Shown here: one piece after another, positions 18,021 to 28,822 of the stretch
How the letters are laid out: every line of letters begins with the position of its first letter
Position numbering within the stretch: the first letter of the stretch is position 1
Assembly (NCBI GenBank): GCA_030684575.1
Contig: JAUXVD010000016.1
Location: 1 to 64,000, forward strand
DNA: 64,000 nucleotides
Source: Nitrospirota bacterium
GTDB taxonomy: Bacteria > Nitrospirota > Nitrospiria > Nitrospirales > Nitrospiraceae
Reading direction: 5' to 3'
Notes under the pieces: generated by a model
Seen by the model: only the letters and a program-made list of their open reading frames with translations
Told to the model about the DNA's origin: nothing
Databases searched by the model: none
Translations under genes and position numbers: made by a program

Positions 18021-19232
18021 ATGCCTGTCTTTGCTTACAGAGTGGCCCGTTCTGATGGATCAACCCTCGATGGAAAGATGGAGGGAGAGGAAGAACACCT
18101 CGTTCGATCCAAGCTGGAAGGCCAAGGCTTTCTTATTTTTCGTCTGCAACGGCAGGGGGGAACTACAGCCGGTTTGGGTCTTGGGGGGCGGGCGTTTGGG
18201 AAACTTCCACTCGGCGAATTTTTAGTATTCAATCAAGAGCTGCTCGCGCTTGTGAAAGCCGGTCTCCCCGTATTGCGAGTGTGGGATCTCTTGATCGAGC
18301 GATCCAACCATGCAGGATTTCAGCAATCCTTGCGGACGGTTCGACAGGATATTCGTGGAGGAGCGTCGGCGTCCGAAGCGTTGGCAAGACACCCGGCCCA
18401 TTTCTCTGAACTGTATATTGCGACGATCAAAGCGGGCGAACAATCAGGGAATCTCGCCGAGGTGCTGCAGCGATTTATTGCGTATTTGAAATTGATGATC
18501 GGGCTGCGCCAGAAAGTTTCGAAAGCACTGGCCTATCCTGCCTTTCTCGTGCTTGTCGGGATTGCCGTTATTGGGTTTCTGTTGACGTACGTCGTGCCGA
18601 CATTCGTGTCAGTCTATGCCGAGACATCGAAATCGTTGCCGCCTGCCACACAGCTGTTGCTCGATGTGGTGACAGGCGGCAAAGCATACCTGGTGCCTGG
18701 GTTTGCAGGGCTCGTTATTCTTGGGCTCATAGGCCGCGCGTACTATGCGACGTCGGCAGGGCGACTCGTCGTGGATCGACTGGTATTGCGCGTGCCCATC
18801 GTGGGGCCGATTTTCGTGAAACATTATACGGTGCAGCTCACGCGCACGCTTGCGACGATTCTTGCCGGAGGCACTCCGCTTGTAGAGGCATTGTCGATTG
18901 CACGAGGGGCTATCTCTAATCGGTATGTGTCCGTCGGAGTGGCGGGCACGGTGGCGGAAATTCGCGAAGGGACGACGTTGGCCGCCGCGTTGGATCGTCC
19001 AAAAGTATTTCCAAAGCTCGCGGTGGAGATGTTATCGGTCGGTGAGGAGACCGGATCCTTGCCGACGATGTTGCACGATGTGGCTGAATTTTATGAAGGT
19101 GATCTGGACCTCCAGCTCACGCAACTGACGACCTGGATTGAACCGGTGCTACTCTTGATTATGGGGGTTTTAGTGGGCACGATCGTCATCGTCATGTATC
19201 TGCCGGTCTTTCAAATGGCTGGGGCGGTGTAG
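18021..19232 (+). CDS. Type II secretion/type IV pilus inner-membrane platform protein (GspF/PilC)
   Basis: A 403-residue protein with two tandem GspF domains (about residues 70-190 and 270-395) and three membrane helices, ending MGVLVGTIVIVMYLPVFQM, the family's hallmark C-terminus. ATG 18021 (MPVFAYRVARSDGSTLDGKMEG) matches the usual N-terminus; upstream in-frame codons overlap the LysM gene and look non-coding. The protein forms the membrane platform on which the GspE-like ATPase acts. No clear Shine-Dalgarno sequence is present, so coupling to the upstream gene is possible. Confidence 0.9.
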   Translation: MPVFAYRVARSDGSTLDGKMEGEEEHLVRSKLEGQGFLIFRLQRQGGTTAGLGLGGRAFGKLPLGEFLVFNQELLALVKAGLPVLRVWDLLIERSNHAGFQQSLRTVRQDIRGGASASEALARHPAHFSELYIATIKAGEQSGNLAEVLQRFIAYLKLMIGLRQKVSKALAYPAFLVLVGIAVIGFLLTYVVPTFVSVYAETSKSLPPATQLLLDVVTGGKAYLVPGFAGLVILGLIGRAYYATSAGRLVVDRLVLRVPIVGPIFVKHYTVQLTRTLATILAGGTPLVEALSIARGAISNRYVSVGVAGTVAEIREGTTLAAALDRPKVFPKLAVEMLSVGEETGSLPTMLHDVAEFYEGDLDLQLTQLTTWIEPVLLLIMGVLVGTIVIVMYLPVFQMAGAV

Positions 19233-19294
19233 TGCTGCAGACTGGCAGTACAGGGATCGGCTTGTTGTTCTTATTGAGGAGTGAGTAGGAGCCT

Positions 19295-21022
19295 ATGTTG
19301 CGGACTGTGACTCGCCCCACGCTGATGGATGTGCTTGTCCGGCAGGGGATTCTGCCGAAGCAGACGATTGACCAGGTGCTCAGCCGCTTGGGTGGCGTGA
19401 CGGCAGCTCTCGGGCAGACCTTGGTCAGTGAGGGGCTTCTCTCTGAGGAACAGTTGGCGCGCGCATTGGCGGCCCAGTTTGACTTGCCGTGTAATCTGCT
19501 CACAGAGTTTCGGGTTGACCAGTCGTTTTACGACTCCATGTCGGTAAAACTCATGCAACGGCATCCGTTCATTCCGATTGCAGAACATCAAGGCCGCTTG
19601 GCTGTCGCCATTCCCGACCCTCAGGACCTCCTGGCCCTGGATGAGTTGGAGTTGCTCTTGGGCCGTCCGTTGGACTTGGTCGTGAGTCCGAGAAGTTCGA
19701 TCCTGGCGTCTCTGGAACGTAGTGAAGGCTCTAGCCAAGCCCTTCGGGAACTCGAAGCCGAGTATCGATCTGTGCTGGTGAAGGAGGACGAGCGTGGAGA
19801 GGAAGTCCTCACGATGGACCACGCAGGAGAGGATCAAAGTCCTGCCGTCAAATTACTGGACTCGATTCTTCTGAGCGCGTTACAGCGTCGGGCCAGCGAT
19901 ATTCACATTGAAGCGGCCGATCATGCCACTAAGGTGAAGCTACGGGTTGATGGAATTCTCGTTCCGGCAATGGAACCGCTCGATGTCCGGCTCCATGCGC
20001 CGTTGGTCTCGCGACTCAAAGTGATGTCTGATCTGGACATCGCCGAGCGGCGGGTACCGCAAGATGGAAGCTTCCGGATGCGGCTGGAACGAAAGACCGT
20101 CGATTTCCGTGTCTCAATCCTCCCGAGTGTGTTCGGTGAATCGGTCGTCATTCGTATTCTCGATCGCGAAGCCATTACGACGGGCGTGTCGACGTTGCGA
20201 TTGGAACGACTGGGATTTAACGCGGAAGATCTGAAGCGTTTTCGGCGCGCGATCACGCGGCCCTACGGCATGGTGTTAGTCACCGGTCCGACTGGAAGCG
20301 GGAAGACGACGACGCTGTACGCCGCGATTACGGAGATGAATATTAAGGACGACAAGTTGATCACGATCGAAGATCCGGTCGAGTACCAACTGTCGGGGGT
20401 CGTGCAAATTCCCGTGAATGAGAAGAAAGGCCTGACCTTCGCACGTGGGCTTCGGTCCATCTTGCGTCATGATCCTGACAAAATCATGGTCGGCGAGATA
20501 CGCGATGGGGAGACCGCGCAAATCGCCATTCAATCGTCGCTCACCGGCCATTTGGTTTTGACGACGGTGCACGCCAACAACGTGTTCGATGTCATTGGGC
20601 GATTTGCGTCAATGGGAATCGACGCCTACAACTTTTTGGCTGCGCTGAACTGTGTGCTGGCGCAGCGGCTGGTTCGCATGGTGTGTCTCGCCTGCCGCGT
20701 GGAGGTCAAACTCGATCAAACGCTGGCGGAAGAATCCGGTCTCGATTTCGAAGAATACAAAGACGTGCCGTTTTATGAAGGCAAGGGGTGCCAGGAGTGC
20801 CATGGTACTGGGTATCGCGGACGAAAATGCATCACGGAGTTTCTGGATCTGAATGACGAAATCAAAGAAATGATTCTTGCTGAACGTCCCCTCTCCGAGA
20901 TTCGCTATCGTGCGGTGACCGGCGGGATGATCACGTTGCGGCAGTCCGCTCTCAGAAAGGTATTGGAAGGTTCTACGACCTTGCGTGAGATTAATCGAGT
21001 GACGTTCAGTGAGGAAGGGTAA
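19295..21022 (+). CDS. Secretion/pilus assembly ATPase (GspE/PilB)
   Basis: A 575-residue AAA-type hexameric ATPase. An N-terminal MshEN/GspE-N domain (about 5-150) precedes the core. Walker A is GPTGSGKTTT near residues 330-339, followed by an Asp box (ITIEDPVEY), Walker B and a His box (TGHLVLTTVHANN). A tetracysteine zinc site is formed by CLAC (about 464) and CQEC (about 497), as in GspE/PilB extension ATPases and unlike PilT. AGGAG precedes ATG 19295. It powers pseudopilus extension with the GspF and PilM-like proteins encoded either side. Confidence 0.95.
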   Translation: MLRTVTRPTLMDVLVRQGILPKQTIDQVLSRLGGVTAALGQTLVSEGLLSEEQLARALAAQFDLPCNLLTEFRVDQSFYDSMSVKLMQRHPFIPIAEHQGRLAVAIPDPQDLLALDELELLLGRPLDLVVSPRSSILASLERSEGSSQALRELEAEYRSVLVKEDERGEEVLTMDHAGEDQSPAVKLLDSILLSALQRRASDIHIEAADHATKVKLRVDGILVPAMEPLDVRLHAPLVSRLKVMSDLDIAERRVPQDGSFRMRLERKTVDFRVSILPSVFGESVVIRILDREAITTGVSTLRLERLGFNAEDLKRFRRAITRPYGMVLVTGPTGSGKTTTLYAAITEMNIKDDKLITIEDPVEYQLSGVVQIPVNEKKGLTFARGLRSILRHDPDKIMVGEIRDGETAQIAIQSSLTGHLVLTTVHANNVFDVIGRFASMGIDAYNFLAALNCVLAQRLVRMVCLACRVEVKLDQTLAEESGLDFEEYKDVPFYEGKGCQECHGTGYRGRKCITEFLDLNDEIKEMILAERPLSEIRYRAVTGGMITLRQSALRKVLEGSTTLREINRVTFSEEG

Positions 21023-21025
21023 GTG

Positions 21026-22027
21026 ATGTGGGGGCTTACGGCTAATCGTCCCCGGCATTGTTTGAAAATCGGCGCGCAGACGCTCGCCTGGGGAGAGGCG
21101 GTCCGCACCTGGCGAGGGCGATATCGCTACCGCAGTGTTCTCTCGTCGATACCAATAGGGGCCATCAAGCTTTCCCCCATGGATCTGAATCTGGCAGACC
21201 TGTCTGCGGTGGAAACCCGCCTTCGGTCATTGGCAGGACCAAGTCACGACGTTCGGTTTGCAGGGCGGGTGTGGTTGCCAGACGTTCCGCGTCCGATTGT
21301 GTTGCTATTGCCAGATCTGGCGGTGCGCACGACGGTGTTGCAATTGGACCAATTCCCGGCTCAGGCGGAAGAGCAAGAGTCGCTGATTCGTTGGCGTGTA
21401 GGGCAGGAGCAGTTGGTGCCTTTGGCCGGAGCCAAGATTGTTTGGCAGGGCTTCCCTTCATACGGCGCAGGAGACAGACGTTCCCATGTGGTGCTTGTCG
21501 TGGCGATACAAGAAACCATCTTGAGACAATATGAGTCTCTCTGTGAGTCGGTTGGCTTGCTTCCTCAGGAGGTCGGCGTGGCCAGCTTTCGTCTGTTCAA
21601 TCTCTGGCTGAAAGCCGCAGGAGGGCGGAAACGGGCGGGCCGTGATTTGCTCTGGGTCAGTGTATCGGATGGCGGGGTGACCTGCTTTGTGATGCAGGAG
21701 GGCCGACTGATATTTGTTCGAACCAAGCGGTTGAGCGTTGAATGCCTCGCAGGTGAAGAAGATCCTGGTTCCGACGTGGCTAACAACATCGTTGAGGAAT
21801 GTGCCGCGTCACTTCGTGCCTGTGGCGAACACCACCCAGGCCTGAACGTGGCGGAGGTTGTGCTTGCCAGCGATAGTCCATTCCCGACGCTTGAAGAGGC
21901 GTTGACTCGCGAGCTTGGTTTGTCGACTGAGAGTCTGGATTGGAAAGCGGTCGAACGGTTGGGTTGGACTCACGATGGGGGGAGCAGACCATGGGCGACG
22001 CTCTCTGCCGTGGCGGGGGTGGTATAG
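21026..22027 (+). CDS. PilM/GspL-like cytoplasmic assembly protein
   Basis: A 333-residue protein whose context and length match PilM, the actin-like cytoplasmic protein that recruits PilN. Sequence conservation is weak; the N-terminal CLKIGAQTLAWGE and the central LLWVSVSDGGVTCFVMQ resemble the two nucleotide-fold strands of PilM. It starts 3 nt after the ATPase stop (GTG-ATG) and ends 3 nt before the PilN-like gene. No membrane helix is visible, which favours PilM over full-length GspL. Confidence 0.7.
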   Translation: MWGLTANRPRHCLKIGAQTLAWGEAVRTWRGRYRYRSVLSSIPIGAIKLSPMDLNLADLSAVETRLRSLAGPSHDVRFAGRVWLPDVPRPIVLLLPDLAVRTTVLQLDQFPAQAEEQESLIRWRVGQEQLVPLAGAKIVWQGFPSYGAGDRRSHVVLVVAIQETILRQYESLCESVGLLPQEVGVASFRLFNLWLKAAGGRKRAGRDLLWVSVSDGGVTCFVMQEGRLIFVRTKRLSVECLAGEEDPGSDVANNIVEECAASLRACGEHHPGLNVAEVVLASDSPFPTLEEALTRELGLSTESLDWKAVERLGWTHDGGSRPWATLSAVAGVV

Positions 22028-22030
22028 GCG

Positions 22031-22660
22031 ATGGCTTCAGGACGAAAATTCTTTCGGATGTTCGCCGGTAGGGTGAACCATGTCCTGGTGAAGCCAGGAG
22101 GCACACGATATCTTCACATCGAACTGAGCAGCCGATACCGCTGGTATCTTGCGCCGACACGAGTCGTGCTGGTTGCGCTCAGCTGGATCCTGGGGGGGGC
22201 AATTCTTTGGAGTGTGAGCCTGACCGTGATGGCGATGCATGATCGGCAGGATTTGCAAGCACGACTGGATCATGTTCGTGTGCAAGATCATCAGCTCCTT
22301 GCCGAGGCCCAGCGGGAAGGTCTTGATCTCTCCGTGTCTTCATTACAACAGCTGCCGGGGGAGGTCAGTTTGGCGAACCAGCTACTCACCAAACGGCATT
22401 TTTCCTGGACGCAGTTTCTGTCCGCTCTTGAAACCGCCATCCCCCTGCATGTGTCGATTCAGAGTATACGCCTAGATCCCGGGAGCGCGGTCGTCCACAT
22501 GACTGGGTTGGCGGTGACAGTCGAAGATGTCACCGCGCTGACAGTTACCTTGCAGGATCACGCCGTGTTTCGCGACCCTGTGCTGGGCCAACATCGGGTA
22601 GGACAGGATGGTTTGGTTGAGTTTGACTTGACGCTGCATTATCGGCAACCTGGCGCATAG
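22031..22660 (+). CDS. PilN-like inner-membrane assembly protein
   Basis: A 209-residue bitopic membrane protein: about 45 cytoplasmic residues, one membrane span (VVLVALSWILGGAILWSVSL), a coiled coil and a small periplasmic domain. This is the architecture of PilN, which pairs with PilO. The segment FSWTQFLSALETAIPLHVSI is typical of PilN. The gene sits between the PilM-like and PilO-like genes, 3 and 6 nt away, supporting the assignment. Confidence 0.8.
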   Translation: MASGRKFFRMFAGRVNHVLVKPGGTRYLHIELSSRYRWYLAPTRVVLVALSWILGGAILWSVSLTVMAMHDRQDLQARLDHVRVQDHQLLAEAQREGLDLSVSSLQQLPGEVSLANQLLTKRHFSWTQFLSALETAIPLHVSIQSIRLDPGSAVVHMTGLAVTVEDVTALTVTLQDHAVFRDPVLGQHRVGQDGLVEFDLTLHYRQPGA

Positions 22661-22666
22661 AGCTAC

Positions 22667-23227
22667 ATGATGGATTTTATCCTCCAACAGCTACGAAAAC
22701 CCTATGGGATTTTGATTCCATGGCTCGTGCTGGTGTTCCTGCTGATCGGAGTATTGTGGGCGACGTGCACGGTGGGGATTGATGGAGCGGAACAGAGCCG
22801 GGCCAAATTGGAACGTGAATGGAGCACAGCCCATCAAGAGTATATTCTCCATAAGGACGCACAGAAAGCGCGGAAGGATCTTGCGCAAGTGTGGTCTGTC
22901 TTGCCGGGTGAACGAGACTTTGCTCCCTTGGCGCTCGGCATTACTGAGGAGGCCAAGCGTGATCGAGTGATCCTGCCCGCTCTCTCCTATAAGACGGAAT
23001 CCACGACGGTGGCCCATACGAGTAAGGGTGTGCTTCAAGGCACGATGACCGGTCGCTACGAGGATCTTCGCCGGTTTCTCTATGACGTAGAGACGGCTGA
23101 GGAGCTCGTATACATTGAGGATTTGGAGCTTGTACGCTCAGGCGCCCAGCAGGACCAGACGTTGACGTTCAACATTAAAATTGCCACGTACCTTCGTGGT
23201 GAGCCTGGTAAGGCCACGGTTCAGTAG
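22667..23227 (+). CDS. PilO-like inner-membrane assembly protein
   Basis: A 186-residue protein with a single N-terminal membrane helix (PYGILIPWLVLVFLLIGVLW), a coiled coil (about residues 45-75) and a C-terminal domain containing MTGRYEDLRRFLYDVETAEE. This segment is characteristic of PilO/GspM ferredoxin-like domains. It follows the PilN-like gene by 6 nt and should form the periplasmic PilN-PilO heterodimer linking the inner-membrane platform to the secretin. Confidence 0.8.
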   Translation: MMDFILQQLRKPYGILIPWLVLVFLLIGVLWATCTVGIDGAEQSRAKLEREWSTAHQEYILHKDAQKARKDLAQVWSVLPGERDFAPLALGITEEAKRDRVILPALSYKTESTTVAHTSKGVLQGTMTGRYEDLRRFLYDVETAEELVYIEDLELVRSGAQQDQTLTFNIKIATYLRGEPGKATVQ

Positions 23228-23236
23228 CGTCGAGAC

Positions 23237-23821
23237 ATGATGATGACGAATCGAAAAAAAGTGATGGTGTTGGCCGTGCTCGGCCTCTTGTGGGGTGGCA
23301 TTGTTGTCTGGCAATGGCTGGCTGTCGAAGAACCCGTACGTGTGCCACTGGCAAATGTGACGGGCCCTACGTCCAGGCCCATGGCACCTCGTGGAGGAGT
23401 CGATAGGTTGCATGTGCAGCTTGACCTTCTCGCCGCGACAAGGACGCAACGAGAGATGACATTCACGACGCCACGAAATATCTTTGCCCCGCCTCGTCGC
23501 AATGATTCAGCGGCTGCTAGTGCACAGGAGTCTGAGCCTGCTCCTAGGTCGGAGCAGGCGTTGCGCCAACAGGCCGTTCTCGACGAATTGGGACAGTTTC
23601 ACTATCTCGGGTTTGTGAGAATGGAGGAAACGTGGCGAAAAACCGGTCAGATGGCTGTGCTCAGGAAGAATGACGACCTTCATGTCGTCAGGACCGGTGA
23701 AACCGTAGAAGATCAAGTTCTGGTAAAGGCCATCACGCAAGAGAGTGTGACGTTGCTAGATCGTCCGTCACGAGTGGAGCATACGGTCATGCTCTCCGAG
23801 GAAGCTCCGACACAGCCCTAA
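23237..23821 (+). CDS. PilP/GspC-like periplasmic linker protein (tentative)
   Basis: A 194-residue protein with one N-terminal membrane helix, a low-complexity linker containing FTTPRNIFAPP, and a small C-terminal domain (about residues 125-188: YLGFVRMEETWRK, VVRTGETVEDQVLVKAI). The pattern of inner-membrane anchor, disordered linker and compact beta domain, together with its position after PilO, fits the PilP/GspC role of contacting secretin N-domains. Sequence identity to either family is not obvious by eye. It begins 9 nt after the PilO-like gene. Confidence 0.55.
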   Translation: MMMTNRKKVMVLAVLGLLWGGIVVWQWLAVEEPVRVPLANVTGPTSRPMAPRGGVDRLHVQLDLLAATRTQREMTFTTPRNIFAPPRRNDSAAASAQESEPAPRSEQALRQQAVLDELGQFHYLGFVRMEETWRKTGQMAVLRKNDDLHVVRTGETVEDQVLVKAITQESVTLLDRPSRVEHTVMLSEEAPTQP

Positions 23822-23828
23822 CGGTTCT

Positions 23829-24434
23829 ATGCGCATCTGCCGACAGCGACGAGTTTTCAGCGAGCAAGGTGTAACCTACCTCATGCTCATGTTTGCGATC
23901 GTCTTGATCGGTATCGCTACGACTGCTGCAGCAAAACAATGGAAGGTCATCGTCCAGCGGGAACTTGAGGCGGATCTGTTGGCCAAAGGAATTGAGATTC
24001 AGAATGCGCTCGCATTCTATTCCGCGACGGTCAAGGCGGGCCGTGTGATGCCAGGAGAGATCTATCCCCAGACCCTGGCGGACCTCACGAGATTGCCCAA
24101 ACCATTTTTACGCAAGGTCTATCTTGACCCCATGGGTCATGGAGAGTGGGAATATCTCAGGGCTCCGACAGGCGGTATCATGGGTGTGCGGAGTAGGAGT
24201 CGCGCGAAGCCATTCCGGCAGCGCGATTTTCCCCTTGCTGTCCGGCATTTTGAGGGGCGCGCCACCTATCATGATTGGGTCTTCCAACATCCGAATCCCT
24301 CATCAGCGCAGAGCGTGCCACAAGGGGCTGCGCCGGGTGCGATGGCGCCATTAGCGACGGGATCCTCGAGCACAACTGGCGGCGGCACGTCAGTTTCTCC
24401 GTCAACTCAGAGGCCGCCGAGCATGAATCCTTAA
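23829..24434 (+). CDS. Atypical prepilin-like protein lacking Glu+5
   Basis: A 201-residue protein with an N-terminal segment EQG/VTYLMLMFAIVLIGIATTAAAKQW that resembles a class III prepilin signal and helix, but position +5 is Met, not the near-invariant Glu. The globular part contains YPQTLADLTRLPKPFLRKVYLDPMG, a GspG/PulG-like motif, and the C-terminus is Ser/Thr/Pro-rich. It may be a minor pseudopilin capping the filament, as GspK-type proteins also lack Glu+5. Last gene of the secretion operon, 7 nt after the PilP-like gene. Confidence 0.65.
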   Translation: MRICRQRRVFSEQGVTYLMLMFAIVLIGIATTAAAKQWKVIVQRELEADLLAKGIEIQNALAFYSATVKAGRVMPGEIYPQTLADLTRLPKPFLRKVYLDPMGHGEWEYLRAPTGGIMGVRSRSRAKPFRQRDFPLAVRHFEGRATYHDWVFQHPNPSSAQSVPQGAAPGAMAPLATGSSSTTGGGTSVSPSTQRPPSMNP

Positions 24435-24515
24435 TCCCCCCCTAGCGCCCCTATATCGATTCCTGAAAATATTATGGTATTCACAACGAGAGAAGCGTAA
24501 AAGAGGCGTCATCGT

Positions 24516-25520
24516 ATGCGTATCCTTATTACAGGTGGAGCTGGGTTCCTCGGGAGTCATCTCTCCGATTTGCTACTGCAAGGTGGACATTCCATCATCT
24601 GCATGGACAACCTCCTGACGGGACGGATGGAGAACATTGCCCATTTGCTCGGGCACGACCGGTTCTCCTTCATTAAATACGACGTCTGCGACTATCTTCA
24701 TGTTGAGGGGGCGTTGGATGCCGTCATGCATTTTGCCTCGCCTGCCAGTCCGCAAGACTACATGGAGTTTCCGATTGCCACGATGAAGGTCGGGGCGATG
24801 GGGACGCATAAAGTACTGGGGTTGGCACGAGCAAAAGGCGCGCGATTTATCCTTGCCAGCACATCGGAGGTCTATGGTGATCCTCTCGTGAACCCTCAAC
24901 CGGAAACGTACTGGGGGAATGTGAACCCGATTAGCCCCCGTGGGGTCTACGATGAAGCGAAACGGTTTGCCGAGGCGATGACCATGGCGTTTCATCGCTA
25001 TCATGGCGTCGATACGAGGATTGTGCGTATTTTTAATACGTTCGGTCCACGCATGCGTCCGCACGATGGCCGGGTTGTGTCTAATTTTATCGTTCAGGCA
25101 CTCCAGGGAAAGCCGCTCAGTGTATTCGGCGATGGGTCCCAGACCAGGAGCTTCTGCTATGTCGAGGACCTGGTCCGCGGCATTACCTCATTGCTCATGC
25201 TGAATTCAGACAAGACGGTCGAGCAACGGACAGACCGAAAGTTTCTGCTCAGGCAGAAAGCAGGCGTGGATGATTCCAGCATGCACGACCCGGTAAATAT
25301 TGGAAATCCGCGTGAATTGACCGTGTTGGAGATCGCGAAATTGGTCTTGAAGCTGACGCATTCATCAAGCCAAATCACATACAATCCATTGCCAGCCGAT
25401 GATCCAAAAGTCAGACGGCCTGATATTTCACGGGCGCGCAGTCTCCTGAAATGGGAGCCTCACGTAGAGCTCGACGAGGCCCTCCTCCGGACGATCGAAT
25501 ATTTCAAGAAAGTGATCTAG
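24516..25520 (+). CDS. NAD-dependent sugar epimerase/dehydratase, UDP-glucuronate decarboxylase-like
   Basis: A 334-residue extended SDR enzyme. The Gly-rich NAD motif [12 protein letters not shown] is at the N-terminus, the catalytic Tyr145-x3-Lys149 pair is in VYDEAKR, and a Ser/Thr-Ser-Glu-Val-Tyr-Gly strand precedes it. [28 protein letters not shown] and [15 protein letters not shown] match UDP-glucuronate decarboxylases (UDP-xylose synthases). An insertion of about 20 residues ([19 protein letters not shown]) before the NIGNPRE motif is unusual. The product would supply UDP-xylose or a related sugar for surface polysaccharide. It probably has its own promoter, since 81 nt separate it from the secretion operon. 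Confidence 0.8.
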   Translation: MRILITGGAGFLGSHLSDLLLQGGHSIICMDNLLTGRMENIAHLLGHDRFSFIKYDVCDYLHVEGALDAVMHFASPASPQDYMEFPIATMKVGAMGTHKVLGLARAKGARFILASTSEVYGDPLVNPQPETYWGNVNPISPRGVYDEAKRFAEAMTMAFHRYHGVDTRIVRIFNTFGPRMRPHDGRVVSNFIVQALQGKPLSVFGDGSQTRSFCYVEDLVRGITSLLMLNSDKTVEQRTDRKFLLRQKAGVDDSSMHDPVNIGNPRELTVLEIAKLVLKLTHSSSQITYNPLPADDPKVRRPDISRARSLLKWEPHVELDEALLRTIEYFKKVI

Positions 25521-25657
25521 GTGTTGATTCTGGCGCGATAGGTCGCCTTCCTTGGTCTGTTCCGAAGGGAAAACAGGCTACAATGGCCGCCTTGACCGCG
25601 TCGAAACTCCCGCTGTATCCTGTCATAGCTTACACGTCACAAGGGATCAGTCTTTTT

Positions 25658-26998
<1,341 letters not shown>

Positions 26999-28780
26999 AT
27001 GTCCTCCGATCCACTCTCTGTCGCACTGAGAACGTCAGGTCACCTTCACTTCCCAGTCAATCTTCCTTTCGCACGGGATCTCGAGGAGGCGGGTGGACGA
27101 GTCGTCCGCCAGCCCACCGGGCATCTTGTGTTTTCTCGCCAGGACGGTCGCCGGTTTCTGGCAACCGATCCGCATGGACATCCGTTACATGAATGCGAGT
27201 GGGGGACCGACTCCTCAGGCGCTGTGGTTCTACTCCGTGCTCGAATCCGGTTAGATTGGGGACAATGGGTGGGGTTGAAGCCGGCTGGGTTGGTGAATGA
27301 AACCAGCCTCAATCTTGCCAGTAAGCCCGGTTGGCAGCGGTTGACGGCTGACGATCTGCGAGCGATGGCCGCGCAGGCTCTCCGGGTCCCGATCGAAGAA
27401 ATTCGATTTTTTTACCGGGATGGGGATCTCGCGATCGGGTCGACCGGTCGAGCGACGATTCGCCAACGAAAAGATGCCTTCTATGTCCTGCAGGATGGGG
27501 ACTTCGAACGAGCTCGTTTTATGTCCTGCATGGGAGCGATGAATTGGGCCTCTATTGATTTTTTGCCGGTCGTCGAACTCTTCAAGTCACTGCTACCGGG
27601 AACAGGGTCTGCCGTGTTTGAATTGATACGTGGACTGTATGACGATCAGAACGAGAAGCATGCGACTCCACGCCCTTTGCGATATCGGGGGATTCCAACC
27701 TATCCGTCGGAAGCGGCCTTTGGGTTGTTTAGTAGTTTCTTTACTCCCCAGGCGCCAGGGGGGGGGCATCCGTTCACGCTCTTTATGAATCCTGAGCGGT
27801 CCAATCAAGTCAGTTGGCTGCCATCGGGGACACCGCCGACGCGATATTTTGATCAACGAGCGGATGCCTGTCTGACAGTCCAGGGTAGCGTGTTGCGTAA
27901 GGTGACCGTGGCGTCAGATTCCTCCGGGCTATCCTATCTGAGTTCGAAAGGCCGTCGGTTTGCCCACTGTGACCGGAGTGCCGCAATTGTCGGAACGCAT
28001 ATCATCCTGAAGGATCGCGATCGTGAGACCGCGTTGGCCATGACCCTGCCGACGGGGATCCATGAGCAGACTGGCGCGCCTGTGGCCACGAGCCCGGTCG
28101 ATTGGCGGTCGGTCTTTGTCCAGGGAATTCCGTTCATCCCCCCATCCACAGCCTACGGCGCCGTGTTGCTCTATCCGGAAGACGAATCCCAAATCGGTGA
28201 ACGTGCGGCACAGCCATTTGTGGCGGACTATCTACAAGATCTTGGTGAGCAGGACCGGGAAATTGGCGCGGCGCTTTCACATGCCGGGCGCGTCCTCATC
28301 GACAACGGCGACGCCGTGATCGCGACCTGCATGATGTTTGATCGGCCCAGAGACTATACCGTGCGGATCTACGATGCCGCGCTTGCGCAAAAGCAGGCGC
28401 AACAACTCTGGAACGTCTGTGCGGAGTCGCAGCGGTGGGATTGGCTCACACACATCCGATTCGTTTCCACCGAAGGACCGCAAGAGCCAGAGGCTCCTCA
28501 CTCTTATGATGTGCTGTATCACTGGGTACCCTATGAGGGAGGCGACCAACCAGCCAGGTTGACAGGCTGTCTGAAGGGGATCAGCCTGGCTCTTCGGGGA
28601 GGAGGGCATGCCTTCGTCATTGGTCCGGCACAGTTGGGCCGACAGGGCTCGACCGTTGGGCTCCAGGTCTGCTGGGAGGAGCTGGTCGAACAGCTCCCCA
28701 CATTTCGGATGCATCGCACGATTTTGCCGCGAGCCACACTCAAGACAGGGCTCACGTTGTTTCACCTGAAGAAGGTGTAA
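26999..28780 (+). CDS. Unknown conserved-looking protein, 593 aa
   Basis: I do not recognise this protein. It starts at the base following the proA stop, so translation is coupled. It is soluble, with no signal or membrane segment. The composition is normal and the frame is long, so it is surely coding. The last 80 residues (GGDQPARLTGCLKGISLALRGGGHAFVIGP onward) faintly resemble the end of a class I methyltransferase fold, but no SAM-binding glycine motif is apparent upstream. The central region contains CMGAMNW and FRMHRTILPRA-type segments with no assignment. Its position suggests co-expression with proA rather than with the cell-envelope genes. Confidence 0.8.
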   Translation: MSSDPLSVALRTSGHLHFPVNLPFARDLEEAGGRVVRQPTGHLVFSRQDGRRFLATDPHGHPLHECEWGTDSSGAVVLLRARIRLDWGQWVGLKPAGLVNETSLNLASKPGWQRLTADDLRAMAAQALRVPIEEIRFFYRDGDLAIGSTGRATIRQRKDAFYVLQDGDFERARFMSCMGAMNWASIDFLPVVELFKSLLPGTGSAVFELIRGLYDDQNEKHATPRPLRYRGIPTYPSEAAFGLFSSFFTPQAPGGGHPFTLFMNPERSNQVSWLPSGTPPTRYFDQRADACLTVQGSVLRKVTVASDSSGLSYLSSKGRRFAHCDRSAAIVGTHIILKDRDRETALAMTLPTGIHEQTGAPVATSPVDWRSVFVQGIPFIPPSTAYGAVLLYPEDESQIGERAAQPFVADYLQDLGEQDREIGAALSHAGRVLIDNGDAVIATCMMFDRPRDYTVRIYDAALAQKQAQQLWNVCAESQRWDWLTHIRFVSTEGPQEPEAPHSYDVLYHWVPYEGGDQPARLTGCLKGISLALRGGGHAFVIGPAQLGRQGSTVGLQVCWEELVEQLPTFRMHRTILPRATLKTGLTLFHLKKV

Positions 28781-28822
28781 GGTGCTTGCACTGCATGTCA
28801 TGGATCGATTACGGTTATCCCT

